This document shows positions 58,212 through 64,000 of a stretch of DNA of 64,000 nucleotides, piece by piece; the stretch's first letter is position 1; every line of letters starts with the position of its first letter. Made by a program: the position numbers and the translations under genes. The stretch covers positions 62,001 through 126,000 of the forward strand of contig CBDCBA010000016.1 of the NCBI GenBank assembly GCA_965214125.1, written 5' to 3'. Origin of the DNA: CBDCBA01 sp965214125 (GTDB lineage Bacteria; Planctomycetota; Phycisphaerae; Tepidisphaerales; Tepidisphaeraceae). Under the pieces are notes generated by a model. That model did no database searches, had not been told where the DNA came from, and saw only the letters and a list, made by a program, of their open reading frames with translations.

Positions 58212-58658
58212 TCACCGCGCGTACGTCTGGCCCACGCCGATGGCTTCAAGCAGTTCGTCCTCCCGCGCGTGCATCGCGGCGTGGTCTTCGGACGTGAGAT
58301 CGTCGTAGCCGCTCAGGTGCAGCAGGCCGTGAAGGGCGTACAGCAGCAGCTCTCGCTCCACGCCGTGGCCGCGCTCGGTCGCCTGCTCGGCGGCGACGTC
58401 GAGGCAGATCACAACCTCGCCCTCCGTCACCCGACCGTCGGCGGCGTGGGCAAGCTCGAATGTCAGCACGTCGGTCGGCTCAGAAACGTTCAGGAATTGC
58501 TCGTGCAACGCCGCCATCGCCGCGGCGTCAACGATCGCCAGCGACAGCGCGTCCGGCCGATGCTCGACCAATTCGGCGACGGCCAGCATCTTCTCGCGCA
58601 GGAACGCCTCGTGCTCGCCGCCGACGGCAGGGTGGATGGACAGGTCGAGGCGAGCCAT
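58212..58658 (-). CDS. ybeY: Endoribonuclease YbeY with an altered zinc-ligand motif
   Basis: YbeY is a zinc endoribonuclease needed for 16S rRNA maturation. ATG 58658 shares a base with the pgpH stop (TGATG). The 148-residue product has LSLAIVDAAAMAALHEQFL, PTDVLTFELA, and the metal-site region HGLLHLSGYDD. The usual motif is HGxLHLxGYDH, so the third histidine ligand is Asp here; the nearby His of DHAAM may compensate. All other positions fit. Position between pgpH and corC is canonical. Confidence 0.9.
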   Translation of the reverse strand: MARLDLSIHPAVGGEHEAFLREKMLAVAELVEHRPDALSLAIVDAAAMAALHEQFLNVSEPTDVLTFELAHAADGRVTEGEVVICLDVAAEQATERGHGVERELLLYALHGLLHLSGYDDLTSEDHAAMHAREDELLEAIGVGQTYAR

Positions 58659-61027
58659 CAGCCCGTTGCCGCCGGGGGCGAGACGCCCGGCGGCAGAACG
58701 ATTCTCGTCGCCTGCGGCCGCTCGGGCTTTTCGGCGTCGCTCGGATAGGGCACGCGGCCGTGGTAGACGGCGACAAGCGACTTCACAAGGCTTTTGCGCA
58801 CCTTTTCGAGCTCGCCGAGGGTGAGGGGGCATTCGTCGAACTGCCGATCGAGCAGGCGCTTTTGCACAAGGTCGTTCACGCGCCCCTCGATGCGGTTGGG
58901 CGTCGGCTCGGCCATGGCGCGAACGGCGCTTTCGCAGCAGTCGGCGAGCATCACGATCGCCGTCTCGCGGCTACGCGGGCGGGGGCCGGGATAGCGGTAG
59001 TCGCAGTCAGCCGGCTGATCCTCGGCGCCGATCTGCCCCTCGGCGTGCCGTTGCTTTTGCTGTTGGCACGCCTCGCGGTAGAAGTATTCGACAAGCGTGG
59101 TGCCGTGGTGCTGCTCGATGAACGGCAAAAACGCCCGCGGCAGGCTCCACTCGCGCGCCATCGCCAAACCGTCCTTCACGTGGCCGATGATGACCAGAAG
59201 GGACATGCTCGGGTTGAGCGTCAGGTGCGGGTTGGCCCGGCCGGGCTCGAGAACCTGCTGATTTTCGATGAAATACTCGGGCTTGCGCAGCTTGCCGATG
59301 TCGTGGTAGTAGCAGGCGACGCGGCAGAGCAGGCTGTCGGCCTCGATGGCGTTGGCGGCCTCCTCGCTCAGATTCGCGACCTGCAGGGAGTGGTTGTAGG
59401 TGCCGGGCGCTTCGAGCGCCAGGCGGCGCAGCAGCGGGTGGTCCTGGTACTCCAGCAACGTCAGGCCCGTCGTAATCTTGAACACGCGCTCGATGAACGG
59501 CAGCGCGCACAGCACGAGCCCGCCCGCGGCGAAGCCGCCGAGGGTGGCCCAGGCGGCCTGCGTCAGGGCGAAGGACCAGTTGTCCATGCGCACCATCGAC
59601 ACCGCCAACGCCGCCGCCCCGACCACAAGGCCGGTCAGCCCGCCGACCTCGATCAGCTTGCTGCGCGTGCGCACCTCGCGGAGCAGGAAGCAGCTCACGA
59701 GCAGGCCGGCAAAGGCGACGAGAAAGAAGCCGATTCCCTCGCCCAGCCCCAGCGTCACCAGCAGGGCGAGCATCGCCCCGACGCCCAGGCCGAAGCGGCC
59801 GTCGTAGGCGACGCAGAGCGTCATCGCCGCCAGGAGGATCGGTCCGACGCCCAGCAACTGCGTGCTGCCGGTCCCCAATGCCGCGAGCTGCGCCACGAGC
59901 AGCGACGCCAGCAGCAACAGGGCCAAGCCCGCGGCGCGGATCGGGTTCTTCACCACGCGCGGCTGGTAGTGCGCGGCGTAGATCGCCAGCGCGGCCGTCA
60001 CCATCAGCACGCAAAGGAAAAGCCCCAGCCGCTCGATCCAGACGCGCCCGCCCAATGACGCGCGGTAGGCGGCATTCTCGGCGACGAGCAGTTCCCAGTC
60101 TGACTCGCTGACCGTGTGATCGCGGCTCAGCAGCGACTGCCCCGGCAGCACGCGGATCGCGCCCGCCGATGCCGGCACGGCCGCCTCGGCACGCTGGCGT
60201 GCCTCGGCCGTAGCGGCAGGGGCGAAGCGGTGCGTCGCCCCGAGCGTTTCCAGCGTGAGCTCGACGATCTTGGGCGCCAGCAGCGGCGGGAAGCACTCGG
60301 CGGCAGGGGCGGTCAGCTTGCGACGCAGCTCGCCGCGATTGGCCTCGCCCACGTCGTCGTCTAGCTCGCCCGGCGGAACCAGCCGCTCGCCCGGCGACAC
60401 GACGCGCCCCGAGTCGGACAGCGCAATCGGCTCGGCCTGAACGTTGCGGGCATCTGCGACCGGCAGCACGACCAGGTTCAGCCGCCGCAGCCGCGCGGCG
60501 TAGGCCTCGACGGCGTCGGGCCACTGCGAGTCGAAGCCGGCGGCAATCGCCTGAAGCTTGGCGAGGCTCGCGCCGTCGATCACGTTCGCGTCGCTGCCCA
60601 GCTCGCGCTCGAGGTCGCCGGCCTGCTCGACCGTCAGGCCGACCAGGCGTTGCGGCAGGGCGAGCAGGCGCGTGCGCAACTGAACGATCGGATCGACCTC
60701 TGCCGGCGCGAACACGGGTGGCGTGCTTGCGGCGGCATCGGCCCGAGCTTGCTGGAGCCGGCCGGCGTCGGCGACGTCGAAGCCGACGCGACTGACGATC
60801 GGCCCGCGTGTCGTCTGACCCGGCTTCAGCGGCAACACACGCGGCCGCAACATCAGCAGGCTCGCCGCCGTCACCGCGAATGCCAGGGCGACGGTGAGGC
60901 ACAGGAGCGTCTTTTCGTCACGCAGTAGGCCCCCCAGCCGCCGGGCGGGCGCCTGGCGGTGGCGGCGGACCTCGTCGCGAATCTCGTTCCGCCGCGAGCG
61001 GGCCTTCTTCGGCTCGAAGAAACTCAT
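58658..61027 (-). CDS. 7TM-HD phosphohydrolase (PgpH family)
   Basis: Membrane protein with a cytoplasmic HD domain; PgpH homologues hydrolyse cyclic-di-AMP. ATG 61027 gives 789 residues: a basic N-terminus, a first helix (about 40-60), a large extracytoplasmic domain (about 65-345), then about seven helices (350-535), and the HD domain with YNHSLQVANLSEEAAN, CRVACYYHDIGKLRKPEYF and EQHHGTTLVEYF. The signature His/Asp residues are present. It precedes ybeY with a 1-nt overlap and is in the same order as in many Gram-positive and Gram-negative genomes. Confidence 0.9.
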   Translation of the reverse strand: MSFFEPKKARSRRNEIRDEVRRHRQAPARRLGGLLRDEKTLLCLTVALAFAVTAASLLMLRPRVLPLKPGQTTRGPIVSRVGFDVADAGRLQQARADAAASTPPVFAPAEVDPIVQLRTRLLALPQRLVGLTVEQAGDLERELGSDANVIDGASLAKLQAIAAGFDSQWPDAVEAYAARLRRLNLVVLPVADARNVQAEPIALSDSGRVVSPGERLVPPGELDDDVGEANRGELRRKLTAPAAECFPPLLAPKIVELTLETLGATHRFAPAATAEARQRAEAAVPASAGAIRVLPGQSLLSRDHTVSESDWELLVAENAAYRASLGGRVWIERLGLFLCVLMVTAALAIYAAHYQPRVVKNPIRAAGLALLLLASLLVAQLAALGTGSTQLLGVGPILLAAMTLCVAYDGRFGLGVGAMLALLVTLGLGEGIGFFLVAFAGLLVSCFLLREVRTRSKLIEVGGLTGLVVGAAALAVSMVRMDNWSFALTQAAWATLGGFAAGGLVLCALPFIERVFKITTGLTLLEYQDHPLLRRLALEAPGTYNHSLQVANLSEEAANAIEADSLLCRVACYYHDIGKLRKPEYFIENQQVLEPGRANPHLTLNPSMSLLVIIGHVKDGLAMAREWSLPRAFLPFIEQHHGTTLVEYFYREACQQQKQRHAEGQIGAEDQPADCDYRYPGPRPRSRETAIVMLADCCESAVRAMAEPTPNRIEGRVNDLVQKRLLDRQFDECPLTLGELEKVRKSLVKSLVAVYHGRVPYPSDAEKPERPQATRIVLPPGVSPPAATG

Positions 61028-61160
61028 GCGGGTCGGTTGAACCCCGGCACGCGCGGGCACAAGCCCACGGGCGGCCACGCCGCCGCCGGTGACAAACGCT
61101 ACACCCCAAATCGAAGCCGGACAACCGCCCCAACGCCGGGCCGTTGTCCATGAACGCGAT

Positions 61161-61434
61161 TCAGTCCTCGTCCTGAATCTTCCAGTAATACGTCCGGTCG
61201 AACACCGTGCCGGCTTGGATCGGGAACTCGTTGTCGCCCGCCACGCCGACGACGTCGCCGGCATCGCCGTTGCGGTCGTCACGGAACCCGATGTCGTCGC
61301 CCTTCTGGATGACGTAGCTGATTTCTGGCGTGGCGCTGCTGCTGCCGTAGAGCGCGGCGGTGCCGGACCTGGGGGTCTGGGTCATGCGGTCGCCGGTGTC
61401 GCCGCCGGCACGCTTGATCCAACCGACGTCGATG
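61161..61434 (-). pseudogene. 5'-truncated paralog of the small lipoprotein family, joined to uppS
   Basis: The minus-strand frame ends with TYYWKIQDED* and encodes YGSSSATPEISYVIQKGDDIGFRDDRNGD and GTVFDRTYYWKIQ, closely matching the intact lipoprotein at 62172. Upstream of about 61434 the similarity ends abruptly, and the DNA becomes the uppS fragment on the opposite strand. No signal peptide or start is present. The breakpoint lies between about 61425 and 61440. This is either a genomic rearrangement or a chimeric assembly. Confidence 0.65.
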
Positions 61435-61703
61435 AATCTGTCCTTGCCGACCGCCTCACCACCGGCCACCTCGGCAGCTTCACCGGGCAGGCGCTCCCCG
61501 ATATGGACCTGCTCGTCCGCACCGCCGGCGAGCTGCGCGTGAGCAACTACCTCCTGTGGCAGATCAGCTACGCCGAGATTCACGTCACGAACGCCCTCTG
61601 GCCCGACTTCGACCGCGTGGAGCTTTTCACCGCCCTCCGCGCCTACGCCGGCCGAACGCGGCGTTTCGGAGCGATCTTTCCCGCGATGAGCGTCCGTCCT
61701 TGA
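61426..61703 (+). pseudogene. uppS: 3' fragment of undecaprenyl diphosphate synthase (uppS)
   Basis: The frame encodes about 92 residues ending MSVRP*, with DLLVRTAGELRVSN, LLWQISYAEIHVTNALWPDF and RRFGAIFP, the conserved C-terminal third of UppS. A full enzyme needs about 240-250 residues; the catalytic N-terminal two-thirds (DGNGRWA region, substrate Asp) are missing, replaced upstream by a truncated lipoprotein paralog. UppS is normally directly upstream of cdsA, which is indeed next on this strand at 62603. An intact copy must lie elsewhere if the gene is essential here, or this junction is an assembly error. Confidence 0.75.
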
Positions 61704-61717
61704 CGCGAGGTGCAAGT

Positions 61718-62113
61718 CTAGTCGCCGATCCTTGAGCCTGCGCTTTGCAACGGCGCGGCAGCGGTTCGCCGGATGTGCCAAATGAACGGCCTGTCTTGTT
61801 CCGCCAGATGATTGAGTTGAATTTTAGTTTCGCCCACCGTTGCTACGACGCCGTCTGCTGCGTTTTGATCGCGGTAGTCGCGGAAGCCGATGGGTTCGCC
61901 TCGCTCTACCCGCACCGCAACCAGCGGCGTGGCAGCATCCTGTTGGCTCAGCATCGCGACGCCGCGGAAGGGGGCAGTTGCCAACAGGTCGCCTTCGGAT
62001 TCCGGGTGGTACCGAACCACAGCAACGCCCAAACTACCACCTGTCTGCATGATCGCGCTCTCCGGCATCGGGATGATGATGACCGTTGCATCTGGCGCAG
62101 CACAACCAGTCAT
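61718..62113 (-). CDS. Divergent member of the small lipoprotein family, start disrupted
   Basis: The frame from ATG 62113 encodes 131 residues (MTGCAAPDATVIIIPMPES..., then RVERGEPIGFRDYRDQNAADG and DRPFIWHIRRT). The GFRD and terminal aromatic-basic segments match the 62172 gene. ATG 62113 leaves the lipobox Cys at residue 4 with no signal. In the same frame upstream the DNA reads SIAAVFAGGAAVMTGC, a proper lipoprotein signal, but without ATG/GTG/TTG. A strong AGGAGG followed by ATG at 62171 is in another frame. I infer a frameshift between these, near 62140. Confidence 0.5.
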   Translation of the reverse strand: MTGCAAPDATVIIIPMPESAIMQTGGSLGVAVVRYHPESEGDLLATAPFRGVAMLSQQDAATPLVAVRVERGEPIGFRDYRDQNAADGVVATVGETKIQLNHLAEQDRPFIWHIRRTAAAPLQSAGSRIGD

Positions 62114-62171
62114 GACTGCCGCCCCCCCTGCGAAAACAGCGGCGATCGAAGTTGAGCACGCGGGCTGCCAT

Positions 62172-62525
62172 CTAATCCTCCTTTTGAATCTTCCAGTAGT
62201 ACGTGCGGTCGAATACCGTGCCCGAGCTGATGGGTGTCTCTTGGCCGTTCACAACGGCGATGACGCGGCCCGAGCCGTCACTGGCACGTTCGTCGCGGAA
62301 GCCGATCTCGTCGCCGCGCTCGACGTTGGCCGAGGTGTCGGGGGTGGTGCTCGACGAGCCGTACAGGCGGGCGAGGCCGCTCATGGGGGCCTCGATGATC
62401 CGGTCCTCCGAGTCGTCAGGGCCAAACTTCACGACGGTCGTTCCGGGCTGGGCGCCGCAGCCGACAAGCGCGACGGCAAGGCACAGGGCGGAAAGGCAGG
62501 CGGCGGCGGAGCGGAGCGTGTTCAT
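62172..62525 (-). CDS. Small lipoprotein, intact member of a local tandem family
   Basis: The 117-residue product has a good lipoprotein signal (LSALCLAVALVGC, lipobox Cys at residue 23), then SEDRIIEAPMSGLARLYGSSS, ERGDEIGFRDERASDGSGRV and the terminal GTVFDRTYYWKIQKED. The GFRD and TYYWKIQ segments recur in two neighbours at 61161 and 61718, making a tandem family of three. I know of no named domain. Its TAG overlaps or abuts AGGAGG and the start region of the 61718 gene. The trio lies between uppS and cdsA, on the opposite strand to both. Confidence 0.7.
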   Translation of the reverse strand: MNTLRSAAACLSALCLAVALVGCGAQPGTTVVKFGPDDSEDRIIEAPMSGLARLYGSSSTTPDTSANVERGDEIGFRDERASDGSGRVIAVVNGQETPISSGTVFDRTYYWKIQKED

Positions 62526-62602
62526 GGCGTTCAGGTGCGGGATAAGGACGCGCGGCGATGCCGCGCGGCCGCTAACCTACGCGGGCGTGATCGGTTGCGA
62601 CA

Positions 62603-63535
62603 ATGCCCGATTCGCCGATTCGCCGGTCCCCAGTCCTGTCCCGCATGGAAGCCAACCTCCGCAATCGTCTGACGTTCGGCCCAATCCTGCTGGCGGGGCT
62701 GCTGGGGATCCTGCTGCTCGACCACTACATTGAGGAGGTGGGGGGGCCCAAGGGTGTGGGGGTACTGGCGTTGCTGATCATCCTGCTGCCGCTGGGAACG
62801 TTCGAGCTCGCCCGGCTCTTTGCGGCCGAGAACGTGCGGCCGTTTCGCATCATCGCGGGCGTGGCGGGCGGGCTGCTGATCGTCCACGCCTTCTCCATGC
62901 AGTTCGATGCCTTCCGCGACATCGCCGCCAGCGCGATGGCGTTGATTATCGTCGGCGTGCCGCTGGCGGCGGCCCTGGCAAAGGTGGCGGCCAAGCAGAC
63001 GGACCAGGCGATCGTCCGCATGGCCGGCACGCTGCTGAGCGTGATGTACCTCGGCGGGCTCGCGTGGTTTCTCGTCGCCCTCCGCGTGAAGGTCGGCGAC
63101 CGCACGCCGCCGTTCGTCGGCACGACCATGCACCTGGTGATGATCCTGCTCTGCGTGAAGTTCACCGACATCGGCGCCTACTTCACCGGCAAGAACCTGG
63201 GGCGGACCAAGCTGATCTTCTGGCTCAGCCCCGGCAAGACGTGGGAGGGCCTTGCCGGCGGGCTCGTGGCAGCCGGCCTGGTCGGGGCGGCGTGTGCGCC
63301 GTTCATCGACGGCTCGGTGGACAGCGCCGGCCTGGTCTGGTGGAAGGGGGCGATCTTCGGCGTCGTCATCGGCTTCGTCGGCCAATGCGGCGACCTACTC
63401 GAAAGCCTGATGAAGCGCGACGCCCAGGTGAAGGACAGCGGCCAGCTCATTCCCGGCTTCGGCGGCGTGCTCGACGTGATCGACTCGCCCCTGGTCGCGG
63501 CGCCGGTGGCGTACCTGCTGTTCGGGCTGCTGTAG
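62603..63535 (+). CDS. cdsA: Phosphatidate cytidylyltransferase
   Basis: CdsA makes CDP-diacylglycerol from phosphatidate and CTP at the inner membrane. The 310-residue protein has about eight membrane helices and the C-terminal signature SLMKRDAQVKDSGQLIPGFG followed by GVLDVIDSPLVAAP. The usual consensus has PGHGGxxDRxDS; here Phe replaces His and Val replaces Arg, changes I believe occur in other planctomycete CdsA proteins. ATG 62645 (MEANLRNRLTFGPILL) may be the true start. The gene normally follows uppS, and does so here after the inserted lipoprotein array. Confidence 0.88.
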   Translation: MPDSPIRRSPVLSRMEANLRNRLTFGPILLAGLLGILLLDHYIEEVGGPKGVGVLALLIILLPLGTFELARLFAAENVRPFRIIAGVAGGLLIVHAFSMQFDAFRDIAASAMALIIVGVPLAAALAKVAAKQTDQAIVRMAGTLLSVMYLGGLAWFLVALRVKVGDRTPPFVGTTMHLVMILLCVKFTDIGAYFTGKNLGRTKLIFWLSPGKTWEGLAGGLVAAGLVGAACAPFIDGSVDSAGLVWWKGAIFGVVIGFVGQCGDLLESLMKRDAQVKDSGQLIPGFGGVLDVIDSPLVAAPVAYLLFGLL

Positions 63536-63550
63536 CGCCGCGCAGTCAAG

Positions 63551-63578
63551 CGGCCCGGCCAACGAAGTGGCCGGGCCG
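63551..63578. terminator. Bidirectional terminator after cdsA
   Basis: An 11-bp perfect stem (CGGCCCGGCCA / TGGCCGGGCCG) with a 6-nt loop lies between the converging cdsA and PEP-CTERM genes, 15 bp after the cdsA stop, followed by GGGTGTT. Confidence 0.7.
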
Positions 63579-63610
63579 CGGGTGTTGGCAGCGACGGACG
63601 GATCCGATGC

Positions 63611-64000
63611 TTAGCGGCTGCGGCGACGCAGCAGCGTCACGCCGCCGAGGCCGAGCAGGGCCAGGCTGGTCGGCTCGGGGACGGCCGTGACGACGATCTC
63701 GCCGCCGAGGAAGAACGGCGTCGTCGCGCCGGCGGGCCCGACGTTGTAGAAGCCGGGAGTGCCACCGTTGACCGTCGAGGCCTCCAAGTAAACCGAGTCG
63801 GCCGCCACGCCGACCGGCGTGCTGTTGAAGTCGACGACGCCGGTGCGGGTGGTGCCGCCGGTGACGTTCGACAACTGCTGCGTGAAGACGACGTCCGTGT
63901 CGAGCAGGTCAATCGGCGTGCCGAGGCCCGAGAGCCCGGTGAAGGTCAGCGTGGTGAAGAAGCCGGGCGCCAGGCCCATATCGGCCGGATCGTTCGGGTC
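63611..64000 (-). CDS. PEP-CTERM sorted exported protein, 3' part only
   Basis: The open frame runs off the right edge and ends with VPEPTSLALLGLGGVTLLRR plus a basic tail: the PEP motif, a membrane helix and Arg cluster recognised by exosortase systems. The visible 130 residues are beta-rich (FFTTLTFTGLSG, VVFTQQLSNVTGG), as in secreted PEP-CTERM proteins. ATG 63979 is inside the frame, but sequence remains open beyond it, so the true start lies outside the window. It converges with cdsA. Confidence 0.85.
   Translation of the reverse strand, partial: DPNDPADMGLAPGFFTTLTFTGLSGLGTPIDLLDTDVVFTQQLSNVTGGTTRTGVVDFNSTPVGVAADSVYLEASTVNGGTPGFYNVGPAGATTPFFLGGEIVVTAVPEPTSLALLGLGGVTLLRRRSR

Overview
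The window reads as high-GC chromosomal DNA of a planctomycete, most likely class Phycisphaerae. The grounds are convergent: a PEP-CTERM protein at the right edge, two pseudopilins with the planctomycete-type DG-H C-terminal motif, an RTX-like protein with a LEPR-type N-terminal motif (ESLESRRLLA), three membrane proteins with the CGYDLxG...CPECGR zinc ribbon, a Hanks-type kinase with a C-terminal membrane anchor, and a DUF4058 protein. No phage, insertion sequence, transposase or CRISPR array is visible. Genes are densely packed, with many 1-4 nt start/stop overlaps.

Layout. 0.2-8 kb: secreted PQQ-type dehydrogenase and vWA protein, cysK, an ECF sigma factor with a coupled membrane partner, a cation exchanger, a YihY protein and a lipoprotein MsrB. 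8-15 kb: a frameshifted lipoprotein gene, an RTX-like protein, a LOG-family hydrolase, secreted unknowns, a P-loop/deoxyribosyltransferase-like protein and a UVR-motif protein. 15-20 kb (+ strand): ygfZ-like, unknown, ppk2 and recA. 20-25 kb: TadG-like and pseudopilin proteins, a His-rich metal-binding protein, an orphan nuoH and Mn catalase. 25-35 kb: DUF4058, SMP-30, FkbM methyltransferase, hydroxyacid dehydrogenase, kinase, tRNA-His(GTG), hisF, membrane unknowns and a GH-like protein.

35.7-51 kb is one long minus-strand run, read from 51 kb leftward: sugar ABC importer (binding protein and two permeases), coaC, zinc-ribbon protein, coaB, dut, ftsK, hicA-hicB, two small unknowns, aroB, dprA, nudix, ppx, zinc-ribbon protein. 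51-64 kb: a bifunctional putA (+), a small lipoprotein, VOC protein, pseudopilin, a canonical pgpH/ybeY/corC block (-), and a rearranged uppS-cdsA locus invaded by a tandem array of small lipoprotein genes.

The most striking structure is not a gene. At least a dozen palindromic repeats lie through the window. Most are inverted pairs of 25-33 nt arms, each arm itself usually a hairpin, separated by 15-30 nt of unrelated spacer. Several share a TAGCYGC foot while the stems change with compensation. They look like REP/BIME doublets. Most sit between genes, but three lie in frame inside putA, one supplies a stop codon, and one abuts or encodes the start of hisF. This resembles the in-gene palindromic elements of Rickettsia and is the best candidate here for an undescribed system.
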